Below are positions 1 through 11,232 of a stretch of DNA of 64,000 nt, in pieces (position 1 is the first letter of the stretch; each line of letters starts with the position of its first letter). The position numbers and the translations under genes were made by a program. The notes under the pieces were generated by a model. That model was not told where the DNA came from. It searched no databases and saw only the letters and a list, made by a program, of their open reading frames with translations. The DNA is from Capsicum annuum (lineage: Eukaryota > Streptophyta > Magnoliopsida > Solanales > Solanaceae), in assembly GCF_002878395.1 (NCBI RefSeq), contig NC_061120.1, forward strand, positions 94,510,116-94,574,115, given 5' to 3'.

Positions 1-1053
1 GTACTAATGAGGAAGATTACAGCACTTTGGGGACCTGTGGACAGCAAAGGAAACTTCACATTAAAAGAAAAGCAACTTTTGGACTGAATTTGATGTATGG
101 GAACTTTTTCCCGAGCAAACTCAATATTTTTAAATAGTTAATGATGCAGTAGCAATTTATTAGAGAAGGATGTTATTAAAAGCCTTATGGCTGAATTTTT
201 AGGGATTATTCACATTCTGTATTATTTTGAAAATAAGAGAAAGCGGCTTAGCTTGAGGATGGAGAGAGAGAGACGCTTTTCTCTCTTATTTTTGCTATTC
301 ATCTTTACCACCAAGATCATTCTAAGTTTTGGTATGATGAATATTTCTATTGTGATTTTCGTTTTATTCATAAGTAGGGTTATGAAAGCCGTGTAGTATA
401 CTCTCTATTGCTATGGGTTTTTGAATTTATGATGTGTTAATCTACTTATATCATTACTCTCTTCATTTTGATTGAATTCTCGTGGTTGCAAACATAGGGA
501 ATGCGCCATTATAGCAATAACTTGTTTGATAGAAAAGTTACTATTTGGAAAATAGAGTGTGACAAGAAAATAGGACTTCCAACCTCTATTTTACACGTTA
601 ATGCCTTAGCAGGATTAACTTCTTGGCGAGTTCGTACGATTGGTTGTACACTTTGGATTTTAGAGAACTAAGGTGAATAAATCCTTGATGGTTGAGAAAC
701 ACTTGGATTTAGAATTAGAATACATCTCTCTATAAGTGCATGCATGTATAAAATCCTTATTACTTATAGTTAATAGAGAAGTAGAAGCTACAAGGTGGAT
801 ATAACCCTAATTTGTCATTCTCTGTGATCAAATATTATTACACATATCATCTCATCGTTACACTGATAATATTATTGTGCACCTAAACTGAAACCCCCCT
901 TACCTTGGAACCTTCAATCAACAGTATAATAATAATCGCAATACTTAGTGATCATAGTATTCCTTGTGAGATTCGACAGCCAACCCAGTTGGGTTCTATA
1001 TTTGACAGCGACTGCTTGCAATTTCTAACTAGAGTTGTAATTTGGGGGTATCA
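1..1053 (+). repeat. Athila 5' LTR, left end outside window
   Basis: It matches 11372-12440 base for base apart from scattered substitutions and a 17-base gap near 375, where the 3' LTR reads GTAGCTAAGTTTATTTGTTAGGG and this copy reads only GTAGGG. It ends in ...GGGGTATCA at 1053, directly before the PBS. Short ORFs inside it (187-396, 905-1093) recur in the 3' LTR and are not genes. Confidence 0.93.
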
Positions 1054-1058
1054 AATTT

Positions 1059-1075
1059 TGGCGCCATTGCCGGAA
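1059..1075 (+). other. Primer-binding site, tRNA-Asp type
   Basis: The sequence TGGCGCCATTGCCGG begins five bases after the LTR end. The complement of the plant tRNA-Asp 3' end is TGGCGCCGTTGCCGGGGA, so there is one mismatch in the first 15 bases. Athila/Tat elements are known to use this primer. It would prime minus-strand DNA synthesis. Confidence 0.85.
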
Positions 1076-1184
1076 AAAATGGTTATCAACTAAGTTTGTG
1101 ATAGTTAATAGACCTTTTGGTCAAAGATTCTCAAATTTTACTTTTTGTTTATTGTTTTTGTTTTGTTTAGGTTTAGTGGATTGC

Positions 1185-2773
1185 ATGCCAAATAAACGGA
1201 GATCAGGTCAGCCATTATTACCTATAAATCCTAAACCACATCTCATTGGCAGAATGGATGCACAACGAGACTTGAAAGGATAGCTACTCAACAGGAGCAG
1301 GCTAATGCTGCGCAAGTAAATCAACAGAATGTTGATAACCCAGGTCGTGTACCAAATCTTGATGATGAGTACCTGGGTGATGATGTGTTATTAAATCCAA
1401 GGCGTGCAGATGATGTGGCTGCACCAGTGAACAGGAATGTCAACAGAGATCGTCAAGCTAGGATGAGACCCGAACGTCGAGCTGTGCAAGTTGCTTTTGA
1501 TGATGATGATGATGACTTGGATGGGGTTGGTGCCATAGGGGCTATTATTCCTCTGCCCTTGGCACCCAGAGCCAAGTTCAATATCACTAGCACCATGGTC
1601 CAGCTATTGCAACTCAAAGGGTTATTTGGTGGACTTGCAGGAGACGATCCGAATATGCATCTTATTAATTTTAACTCAATATGCAAATTGTTTGACAATC
1701 CTGGGGTTGGACAGAATGTGATTCAGCTGCACTTATTTCCATTGTCTCTATCTGGAGAGGTAAATCTATGGTTAAACGTGCTAACTCCTGACTCTATTAC
1801 CAAGAGAGCATAATTAAGAGATGAAATAAGCAATTTCAGACAGCTTCCAACTGAAGCTCTCCACGAGACATGGGAGAGGTTCAAGAAGAAGCTTATGCGG
1901 TGCCCAAATCATCAGATGACCAATGTCCACTTGATGGAAATATTATATAGGGCTTTGAACTCGGTGACTAAGCTAGTGGTAGATAATGCTGCGGGTGGGT
2001 CATTCATGGACCTTACTTTTATTGAGGCATGTGAGATGTTGGATCGTATGACAAAGCAAAATAGAGCTTGGCATACCAGGGATTCTAAGGTAGCAAGCTC
2101 TACTGTATCTATTAGCATGACGGCAGAATAGAGGCGAAGAGAATAGGAATGTGACCAGGATATGGCTCACATGAAAATGTAGATGGACCTTCTTACTAAG
2201 CATTTATTATCAGGGAAGACAAGAAAGGTCAAAGCTGTTATATCAAAGGAAAGAGATGACTCCAATTCTTAGAAGGAAGCAAATTACTTGAATAATCAGG
2301 GGGGGTTTCGAGGAAATGTCAAAGGAAACCAAGGTAGGAACTATTATGAAAAATCTGGATAGAAGGACCGAGACCAAGGGAATTGAAAAAATAAAAATGA
2401 TAGGAGCGGTTTGTATGTCCCCCTTGGAAATCATGAAGCTGTTGCTCCTAGCTCTGGGAAGATGTCCGTGAAGGACATGATGACTAAGCTGTTGAAAAGA
2501 GTGGAGGCAACCAACACGGGAGTAGCTGAGGTAAAAAATGATTTGTCCCCAATGAATCAATTATTTGACTCGCATTCCACTTCAATAAAACAGCTGGAAC
2601 AACAAATGAGTCAACTATCGGCGGCATTCAATCAAAGAAAAGCTGGCACTTTACCAAGTGACACTGTGCAAAATCCAAGGAAAGATGGATCATGTTTGGC
2701 TATTACAACTAGGAGTGGTAAGGTGTTGGAAAATCCATCCAAGGGAAAGCCTGTAGTTGATAGTATAGAGTAG
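1185..2773 (+). pseudogene. gag: Athila gag (capsid) pseudogene
   Basis: The likely start is the ATG at 1185 (MPNKRRSGQPL...). It is followed by an in-frame stop at 1281 and a frame change. From 1385 one frame runs on with stops at 1811 and 2129. The stretch 1560-2090 has the retrotransposon gag core (LKGLFGGLAGDDP, FPLSLSGEVNLWLN, then ETWERFKKKLMRCPNH). 2411-2773 holds the lysine-rich coiled region and the family signature QRKAGTLPSDT...AITTRSGK. A run of aspartates lies at 1500-1518. Gag would form the virus-like particle. No zinc knuckle is visible, as is usual for Athila. It is clearly a decayed gene. Confidence 0.88.
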
Positions 2774-2899
2774 AATATTGTTGAAGCAGATTGTGATGAT
2801 GCTATAGAAGTTGAAAATCTGGATGATAACGTTCATGACACTACACCTAGATGTCAGCAGTCTGAAAAGATTGATAATGGGAAGCACAATAAAAAGGAA

Positions 2900-3571
2900 G
2901 TGGTGGAGAAAACTCTTCCAAATCCACCACCACCATTACCCCAGAGACTGAAGAAGAAGGCTGATGACACCAGGTTCAGTAAATTCATGACCATGTTGAA
3001 GCAGCTGACTATAAATGTGCCTTTGGTGGAGGCACTGGAACAAATGTCAGGGTATGCCAAATTCATGAAGGACCTTTTGACAAAGAAAAGGGCAGCGAGC
3101 TATGAACTGGCAGATAATTTTAATCATTGCAGTGTGATTGCCACAAGGTCTTTGGTACAGAAGAAGGCAGATCCAGGTTCTTTCACTATTCCTTGCACGG
3201 TTGAATCTTTAGATTTTGCTAAGGCTTTATGTGATTTAGGGCATAGCATTAATTTGATGCTACTATCCATTTATAGACAGTTAGGGTTGAGGGATCCTAC
3301 ACCAACCAACATGCGGCTTGTAATGGCAGATAGGTCAGTAAAATGACCTGTTGGTATCTTATATGATGTGTTAGTAAAGGTTGCTACCTTCATTTTTCCT
3401 GCAGACTTTGTTATTTTGGATTGCGAGGTGGATTTTGAGGTGCCCATAATCTTGGGTCGACCTTTCCTCGTGACAGGAAATGTGCTTATTGATTTGCGAG
3501 CAAATGAGCTTTTATTTTGGATGAATGACGAAGTGGTACATTTTGATGTATGCAAATCAATGAAGTAGCCC
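2900..3571 (+). pseudogene. Athila aspartic protease region
   Basis: The linker (PPPPLPQRLKKKADD..., then YAKFMKDLLTKKR) leads into the protease ATRSLVQKKADPGSFTIPC. The active site reads ALCDLGHSINLM at about 3224-3259, with the catalytic Asp codon at 3233; the usual form is DLGAS, so Ala has become His. The flap region continues past a TGA at 3344 in the same frame to [13 protein letters not shown] at 3440. The enzyme would cleave the Gag-Pol precursor. The frame is the same as gag, so gag and pol were one reading frame. Confidence 0.85.
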
Positions 3572-3577
3572 AAGGAT

Positions 3578-5335
3578 ATGAATGTGTTCTCTATAGTTGA
3601 TGTTTATTATGAGGATGAGAAGGAATTATCTTTAGAGAAGCAGCTTACTGTTGAGCCATTGGCTGCTGTGCTTATGAACTTTGATCGTGAGGATATTAAG
3701 GAGTACGAAAAAACTGTCTATGCTTTGATAGGAATGGGTTCGTATTCTTATGACCCCCAAAAAGCTAGACCTTGACCTTAAGAATCGACCTTCACCACCG
3801 ACGAAGCCATCCATTGAAGAGCCACCGGTGTTAGAATTAAAAGAGCTACCCAGTTATCTAAGGTATGTGTTCTTGGGTAGTGGAAATACACTGCCGGTTA
3901 TTATTACTGCTAATTTAGGTGAACAACAGGTAGAGGCTCTCATCTCTGTTCTGAAGAGGTACAAGAGAGCTATTGGTTAGACTAATGCAGATATCATTGG
4001 TATCCCTCCTGGCATATGTATGCACAAGATTTAGCTAGAGGAAGATTGCGTACCCACTATTAAGCACCAGTATCGTTTGAATCCACCTATGCAAGAGGTG
4101 GTGAAGAAAGAAATCATCAAGTGGCTAGATACAGGGGTGGTGTACCCAATCTCAGAGAGTAAATGGGTGAGTCCTGTACAATGTGTGCCCAAAAAAGAGG
4201 GCATGACAATAGTAGCGAATGAGAAGAATGAGCTAATTCCTCTCAGGCCTATCACAGGGTGGAGGGTGTGTATGGATTATCGGAAGCAAAACTCATGGAC
4301 ATTAAAGGACCACTTCCCAATGCCATTCATGGATCAAATACTTGATCGATTGGCAGGAAAGGGATGGTTCTGTTTCTTGGATTGTTATTTCGGATATAAC
4401 CAGATTTTCATTGGTCCTGAAGATCAGGAGAAGAAAACTTTTACATGCCCATATGGTACTTTTGTATTCAAACGAATGCTATTTGGCTATGAAATGCACC
4501 TGCCACTTTTCAACGGTGTATGATGTCCATTTTCTCTGATATAGTTGAAGACACCTTGGAGGTGTTTATGGATGACTTTTCGGTTGTAGGTGAGTCATTT
4601 GAGTCATGCTTGGCAAATCTGAGTATGGCTTTGTAGCAATGTGTGGAATTCAATCTGGTGCTAAATTGGGAGAAGTGCCATTTTATGGTTAAGAAAGGCA
4701 TTGTTCTCGGGCATAAAATCTATGAAAAGGGAATTGAATTTGATCGAGCCAAGATTGAATTTATCGAGAGAATACCACCTCCAATTTCTGTTAAGGGGGT
4801 TCGTAGTTTTCTCGGTTATGCTGGTTTTTATCAGAGGTTTATTAAAGACTTCTCCAAGATTGCAAACCCATTATGCAAACTTTTAGAGAAGGAGGCAAAG
4901 TTTTACTTTGGTGAAGATTGCTTGAAGGCATTTGAATTCCTCAAAGGGAAGCTAGTTGAAGCCCCTATTATTGTAGCACCCGATTGGTCTATACCATTTG
5001 AAATTATGTGTGATACAAGCGGTGTAGCCTTGGGTGCTGTACTTTGTCAGAAAAGAGAAAAGCTATTTCATCCAATCTACTATGCGAGCAAGGCCTTGAA
5101 TGGAGCACAGAAGAACTATACCATCACTGAATAGGAGCTTCTTGTGGTTGTTTATGCTTTCGATAAGTTTTATGCTTACTTATTGGGAACTAAGGTAGTG
5201 GTTCATACAGATCATGCGGCTCTAAGATATCTAATGGAAAAGAAGGATGCCAAGACAAGGCTGATTAGGTGGTTGCTACTGCTTCAAGAATTCGATTTTG
5301 AGGTAAAAGATAGAAAAGGTTGTGAAACCAAGTAG
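3578..5335 (+). pseudogene. pol: Athila reverse transcriptase and RNase H
   Basis: The sequence upstream of RT (ELKELPSYLRYVFLGSGNTLP) starts near 3838 after a frame change. RT is readable from 4060 (YRLNPPMQEVVKKEIIKWLD, then RVCMDYRKQN at 4267). A one-base frameshift near 4490 moves the frame. The catalytic motif FMDD at 4565-4576 is intact. The thumb and connection follow (GHKIYEKGIEFD). RNase H runs from about 5000 (MCDTSGVALGAVL, then [11 protein letters not shown]) with a stop at 5132. The product would copy RNA into DNA and degrade the template RNA. It is unlikely to make active enzyme because of the frameshift and stops, although the core motif survives. Confidence 0.9.
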
Positions 5336-5439
5336 CTGATTATCTATCTAGACTTGAGAGTGAGCACACAGTGCAGACCGACCTTGATATTGATGATACA
5401 TTCCTCGATGAAGAGATTCTAGCAACTATGGTGGAAAAC

Positions 5440-6731
5440 TTACCGTGGCATGCAGATTCCCTAACTACGTGGTAAACGAAGTGATTCCTGATAATTTCTC
5501 CTTTCATCAAAAGAAAAAGTTCATGCATGATGTGAAACATTACTTCTGGGATGAGCCGTATCTTTTTCGACGATGTGCTGATGGTATTATTAGGCAATGC
5601 ATCCCAGATGTAGAGGTGTCTAGCATACTGAAAGCAAGCCATGCTTCCCAAGTTGGAGGTCACCATGCAGGTGAACGGACGGCCAAGAAAGTACTGCAAA
5701 GTGGCTACTATTGGCCTTCATTATTAAAGGATGCCTACGATTTTGTAAGAATATGTGATCAGTGCCAGCGGCAAGGTTCTATCTCAAAGCACCATGAGAT
5801 GCACATGTCCAAAATGCTTAAAGTAGAGTTATTCAATGTCTGGGGTATTGACTTCATGGGCCCATTTGTGAGCTTATTTGGGATGAAATATATCTTAGTT
5901 GCTGTGGATTATGTATCCAAATAGGTCAAAGCAGTCGCTCTAGTTGATAATGAAGGTAAGAGTGTTGTGGCATTCTTAAAGAGAAATATATTCTCTCATT
6001 TTGGGGTACCCCGTACCATCATAAGCGATGGAGGATCACATTTCTGCAACAAGTTGTTCAGAGCCGTATTAGCAAAGTATGGGGTTAAGCAACATAACGT
6101 AGCTACACCATACAACCCATAAACTTGTGGGCAGGTAGAGATTTTAAATTGGGAAATCAAGCTGATCCTTGCTAAGACTGTGAATGTCAGCAGGAAAGAT
6201 TGGTCCAGGAAGATGGATGATGCCTTATGGGCATATAGGACCACGTTTAAGACACCAATTGATATGTCACCATACCAACTAGTTTATGGAAAGGCTTGTC
6301 ACTTGACAATTGAGCTAGAACATAAAGCAATGTGGGCACTGAAGCAGCTTAACCTGAACTAGGATGATGCTATAAATATGAAATTGGGATAGCTGAACGA
6401 GATGGATGAATTCCATCTAAATGCATATGAAAGAGCAGATCTTTACAAGGAAAGGATGAAAAAGTACGATGATCGGAGGATTATCCAACGAAACTTTTAG
6501 AAAGGCGATTTGGTACTCCTTTTCAACTCCAGACTGAAACTATTTCCAGGTAAGTTGAAGTCTAAATGGTCTGGTCCATTCAGAATCAGCCAAGTCTGCT
6601 CATCTGGAGTAGTCGAGTTAGAAAACAATGATGGTAGTGTCTTTAAGGTGAATGGTCAAAGAGTGAAGCTATATATCGGTCCAACCGACTCGATAAAATA
6701 TATAGCCACCATATATCTTGATGAAGTCTGA
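5440..6731 (+). pseudogene. Athila integrase
   Basis: The HHCC zinc region is intact (HASQVGGHHAGERT ... CDQCQ, about 5640-5770). The catalytic triad is present: Asp codon 5850 (GIDFMGP), Asp 6027 (IISDGGSHF) and Glu 6138 (GQVE). I count 36 codons between the second Asp and the Glu, one more than the usual 35, because of an extra residue in GVKQHNV. Stops fall at 5923 (TAG where Trp is usual), 6121 (TAA where Gln is usual), 6360 and 6499. The C-terminal domain SKWSGPFRI is at 6560 and the frame ends in YLDEV at 6731. Integrase would insert the cDNA. Confidence 0.9.
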
Positions 6732-7270
6732 GTAATCGAGATAACTGTGTCGTGCCGCGATAGTAAATCAAGCGCTACTTGGGAGGGAACCCATCATTTT
6801 ACTAGGATTTTGTTTTTGGTAAATGAAAATTCAAAAAAAAGAGTCGAGCCACGACCAAAACTAAGGCGCTTGGTGGGAGGCAACCCATCCTTGTAATCAT
6901 TTTTGTTGTTTTTGATTAAATATAGGTGCATGAAGTACCAAGGAGGAGATTAGTCCCAAATTTAATTTGGAAGTGAGCCATGTCAATGGTGGTAAGTCTA
7001 GGAGTGATGGAACAATAGAGGTAAGTGGGAGTGGTCAAATGTGTAAGGCTCAAGTATGATTTGCATTACGGTCGCACCTCGAATTATGTAGATTTGACCC
7101 AAAAAGTTTTGCAGTGCGACTTTATTTTGTGACTTTCAATGAGGTCAGTGGTGGTAGGATAGGGATCGAACCGATAGGCCCGATCCCGAAGCCCATCACT
7201 GACCTCAATGGGGGTACGGGGGCTAAGCCCCCGCAGTATGGACCTTTTCGACCAAGAGTGTGCCACATTT
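6732..7270 (+). other. Post-pol spacer with a duplicated motif
   Basis: No gene is visible. A motif of about 43 bases occurs twice, at 6751-6793 and 6845-6887; both copies run from GTCG...GCGCT to GGGAGG...AACCCA. A GCGCTTGG...GGGAGGCAACCCA element after pol is familiar to me from Athila/Tat relatives in other plants, so it may be a conserved RNA or promoter element, but its role is not known to me. Confidence 0.55.
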
Positions 7271-7271
7271 C

Positions 7272-7650
7272 CAATTGTCTATGCTCACTGCCTCACTTAG
7301 GCGATAGGTTAGGCGCCGCCTATGTCAACATAGGCGATAGGTTAGGCGCCACCTATGCCATTTCCTATGCTCACTGCCTTACATAGACGATAGATTATGC
7401 ACCGCCTATGCCATCGCCTATGCTCACTGCCTCACATAGGCAATAGGTTAGGCGCCGCCTCTGCCAACATAGGCAATAGGTTAGGCGCCGCCTACGTCAA
7501 CATAGGCAATAGGTTAGGCACCTCCTATGCCATCGCCTATGCTCACTGCCTTACATAGGCAATAGATTAGGCGCCGCCTATGTCAACATAGGAGATAAGT
7601 TAGGCGCCGCCTACTTATGCTTAGGCGATTCAATGGGCACCGCCTATCAA
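7272..7650 (+). repeat. GC-rich minisatellite within Athila
   Basis: A core close to TAGGCGATAGGTTAGGCGCC followed by GCCTATG recurs about nine times, separated by spacers such as CATCGCCTATGCTCACTGCC and TCAACA. The core contains GGCGCC and its flanks CATAGGC/GCCTATG are complementary, so the transcript can fold into repeated hairpins. Athila-like elements often have tandem repeats between pol and the last ORF. The array is much more GC-rich than its surroundings. Confidence 0.88.
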
Positions 7651-8830
7651 CGTAAATTTTGCCTAATAACCCATTTTTGAATGGATCAACCCGACCCATG
7701 TCTCATATTTTAAATATATCCTCTACTCTTAAACCCCACTCAATTTTTCTTAAACCTACGTGCCGCCCAAACAACCTTTCCCTCTCCAAGCCCTTCTCTT
7801 TTCTCATCTAATCTTACAGGCTCATCTTCACGATTTGTCATGAATTTACCACCAAGTAAGTTGTTCTTTCATGTTCCGTAGTTGTTTCATTGCTACGCTC
7901 ATAATAGTTAATTGGATTTTCTAGTAGTGCTTGGTGATAAGAGTATGGTTAGTTTGTTATGATTTTGGAAAAATACATCTCATTGAGTGAAAGGATTCTC
8001 CTGGGTAATCTTGATTTTACTCCGGCATGTATTGATTGGTATTCACTGTCATAATTTTTTATTATTATGGATTTGAACTATTGAAGTTTAATGCATGATT
8101 TTAGGAGTTGTAAGCTTGACTATGTGAGTGACTCGTTAATCAATGTAATTATCATCGTTAACCAAAAGCATAAGATTGTGTAATTGTTTCTATGCTATAG
8201 CATGATAAGATTTCTATGTGGTCGTCTTGTTCAAAGATTGTATTGCTCAAATGAAATAAAGTTGGCAATGATAGTCAAGATTACAAGACCATTGTGTGTT
8301 GCTTCTGTATATCAAACTGAGAAATTGTTATGTGAAGTGAAGGGTTGAAAGTGTGACTGCACTAATAATGTTGTTGGCACATACCATCTAAATATATGTC
8401 GATGAAGTCTGAGTACTCGACAATACTCACTCAATTAGTTTGTGCAAACAAATTAAGTGTGGGGTGTTGCCATCACTAATTTTGTTTTCGCTTATAGTGA
8501 ATTTTACGAAATGAGACTAACATGACCCTATTATGATCTCAGGTAACATGGCTCCAAAAGGACGACTGGGAAAGGAGAAAGCATCCACCTCACAAAAAGG
8601 TCAAAAAAGGGCAAGAAAGGACCAGGCTGATACCTTTCTCTCTTCAAGTACCTCGACGCACTTTTGGGATCAAATGAGTTCTGGAGGAGGAATGGAAGGA
8701 ATGGTATAGAAACAATAAAGTGAAGAAATATGTACATGTGGAGTCGATGCAGAATGAAAGTTTAGCAAAGAACTGCCCTCACATATTGGCAAAGATTATG
8801 GCACTAAAACTTGACTTTATCTTTTGAGAC
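7651..8830 (+). other. Athila non-coding spacer
   Basis: I see no supported gene. The segment holds a second copy of the pol 3' end (8392-8420 matches 6711-6739 with three mismatches) and a PPT-like tract at 8455-8466. The first in-frame coding similarity resumes at 8550 with a basic stretch (APKGRLGKEKASTSQKGQK), probably the decayed N-terminus of the following ORF. Confidence 0.5.
8455..8466 (+). promoter_or_regulatory. Internal polypurine-like tract
   Basis: AAGTGTGGGGTG is identical to the first 12 bases of the terminal PPT at 11217. A shorter copy, AGTGTGGGGTG, lies at 9815-9825. The two internal copies bracket the coding region 8831-9770. They may be secondary plus-strand priming sites or duplicated 3' ends. 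Confidence 0.5.
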
Positions 8831-9770
8831 ATGGACGAATATAATCTTGCTTTGACTCGAGAGTTTTATGCCAACTGGTCCCCAAGGACTATCGGAAATG
8901 AAGTAAAGATTCAAGGGCAAGTCTTACAATTGAACGTTGATTTCTTCAACTCTTTTCTGGGTACTCCAAGTGTGGATCAATCACCACTCAAGGATCTCTA
9001 CAGCAGACGTCCCTACAGAGCCATCAGACATACGTTATATGGATCAAGGTCCATGACCCGGTGGACTTGTCATAAAGATAATGGTCATCACAATACTTAC
9101 CCATATGCTTGTTTGAACAGAAAAGCTCGCATATGGTTAAGAATAGTTAATTCCTTCTTGATTCCTGGGACATAATACACTAAGGTCATGCGTTATCGAG
9201 TCTGCTTGGTATATGCTCTAATGACGAATGTTCCCATCAATATTGGTGCAGTTATACCAACATCGATGCAAAAAGCAAGGGTGCACAACAAGTCCCATTT
9301 AAGTTTCGGCAACTTGTTGACTATAATTTTAAGGAAAGAGCACATTGAGGAGGAGCCAGCAGACCATAAGTTGCCACAAAACCCGAAGAAGTTAGATCTC
9401 ACGAAAATCAAAGATCCAGAAACTAGTCAAGGCATCAACCTTACCACTGCTGAGAAACATGCTCGAGATGGGATTTTTTTTCGCCATCTGTATATCATGA
9501 CTAGGTTTACTGTAATGAATGGGGGTCGTGTGCCAACTGGTGCAGAACTTTGGTAGTTGGACTATGACTACCCACTTAATGAGCATGCGCGGGCCATGTG
9601 TGGAGTGGGGGTAAATTTTGAAGAACCTCTAGATGATGATGTGCCGACAGACGATGATCACTGACTGCTAGACTCTGATATGGAGGACAACTCTGATGAT
9701 GAAAACTCTGATGAAGATTTTGACGCAGGGGGTATGACCCCGGATATAGAGGAGGAGTCTGACTAACAAG
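8831..9770 (+). pseudogene. Athila 3' ORF, plant-transposon-protein domain
   Basis: The segment 8831-9175 starts MDEYNLALTREFYANW and includes ARIWLRIVNSFLIPGT; after a stop at 9173 it continues in the same frame through MRYRVCLVYALMTNVPINIGAVI to 9556. This wording (a W...VNS.L.P block, then RA.L.Y....INVG.VI) is what I know from the putative plant transposon protein domain carried by Athila-type elements. An acidic tail follows (9610-9765). The position matches the env-like ORF of Athila, but I see no signal peptide or membrane segment, so I do not call it envelope. Function of the family is unknown. Confidence 0.7.
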
Positions 9771-11216
9771 GTTTTTGCTTATTTATTTACACTGAGAGCA
9801 GTGTGTTCCTTCTTAGTGTGGGGTGCGGGTATAAGTACGTGTATGCCTGGATTGCCTTGTCTGCTGTATTGCCTACTGCTTGCCCGCATTTATTCTATAG
9901 TTGTTTTGATTTAGTTTTAATTAGTCAAATTTTTGCATTAAATTGTTCTTATAGACAGCATGGCATTATAACAGGAGTTTGTGCTGAATCACTACTATTG
10001 AAAAATTAACCTCTAAGTTGTGACTCATTCTGTGATAATTGTTTATGGTTTAATTCATTTATCTGTTAGGTCAAGAATCTATAATGCTCCTAATTAAGTT
10101 GACCATGTGCCATATGTGTGTAAGGTTATTGTATATTCTTTGTTGCGATTGATGCTAGAACTTGCCTAGTGTGTGTGTGAAGTGAAATAAAGATTGTGAA
10201 TTTAGGAGATGATTTAGGCATTTCTTTGGCAGCCCTGATTTTTTTATCTTCTTTTTACCTACCTTTGTACATTGTCCTAGTGAACACCCATTAAGCCTTT
10301 AGCTATTTTCTTTGGCAACCTCATATGTAGCCTAATCCATTTTTTTAAAAGACCATAATTTATCCAAAACCTCCTAAGCGCTTTAAATTGTAGAATCAAG
10401 TTGAGTAAAGAGTGTGGCAAAATAAGAGAAAAATAGTGAAAGGGATGCCCCAAAGTTTAGTTATTGGTACATGAAAATATTATGATCGGGAGTGGCACCC
10501 TGATCCTTTCTTAGACATTATGCACCTCGACTAACGCAAATAGTCTAAGCTGAGGGTGTCTATCATAGGGATCCTTAACAAAAAAAAAAGAGTTGTATAT
10601 TCCCATCATAGTGTTTTTGATTAAGTAACAAAATAGGTAAAAAAAAAAAAAGGGTTGGCAAATGAAAGGAAGGTAGAGTGGTTGTTAAAAGTTAGTGTAA
10701 ATGGCATAGTGTATTAAAGCGCTTAGGGAACATAGTCACTATTTCTGGCCAAAATAGTCCTACCCATCCCTTTAGCCTACTTTACAACCCATAAAGACCT
10801 ATTTGATCCTAACCTTAGCATTCTGATATTAGTGGAGCATTACACTAAGGGCAAGCATATGGTCATCAGTTGTAATCTAAGAATTCCTAGTGAGAGTAAG
10901 ATCAAGCAAGTTCTTATCCCCATACTTCTGAAAAATGCAAAACTATGAGTGATTATGGGTAACATTTTGTGTAAGCGCACATGGTTGATGATTGTTGGGT
11001 AGTTTTATATGATTCTTTTGTCTTAACTTGTGTATACGAATTAACCAACTTAATGAGTCTATGTTGGAGGGTGAGCTGTTTCTAGTAATGATCAAGAAAT
11101 CAACTCTTTATTAATAATTGCAGTGTATGTCTTGTTGAAAATTTTGTGTTACTCTTGTGAAGTTTAGTTAGGTATTCGCATGGATGTACTATTTTATTTG
11201 AGGACAAACAAAGCTT
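9771..11216 (+). other. Athila 3' untranslated region
   Basis: No gene is supported here. It contains a PPT-like copy (9815-9825), two A-rich tracts (10579-10590, 10638-10652), and a pyrimidine- and T-rich spacer leading to the PPT. The short frame at 9803-10009 has no recognisable similarity. Confidence 0.6.
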
Positions 11217-11232
11217 AAGTGTGGGGTGGTGA
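11217..11232 (+). promoter_or_regulatory. Athila polypurine tract
   Basis: AAGTGTGGGGTGGTGA lies directly before the TG start of the 3' LTR. It would prime plus-strand DNA synthesis during reverse transcription. Confidence 0.82.

Noticed and set aside
187..396. Small gene in the 5' LTR (and its copy at 11558)
   Set aside because: It is a chance frame in LTR sequence, not conserved in length between the two LTRs.
1453..1698. Antisense frame with a serine run
   Set aside because: It is the reverse of the Asp-rich gag stretch.
8831..9556. Calling the Athila 3' ORF an envelope protein
   Set aside because: I see no signal peptide, furin-type site or membrane span; only the plant transposon protein wording.
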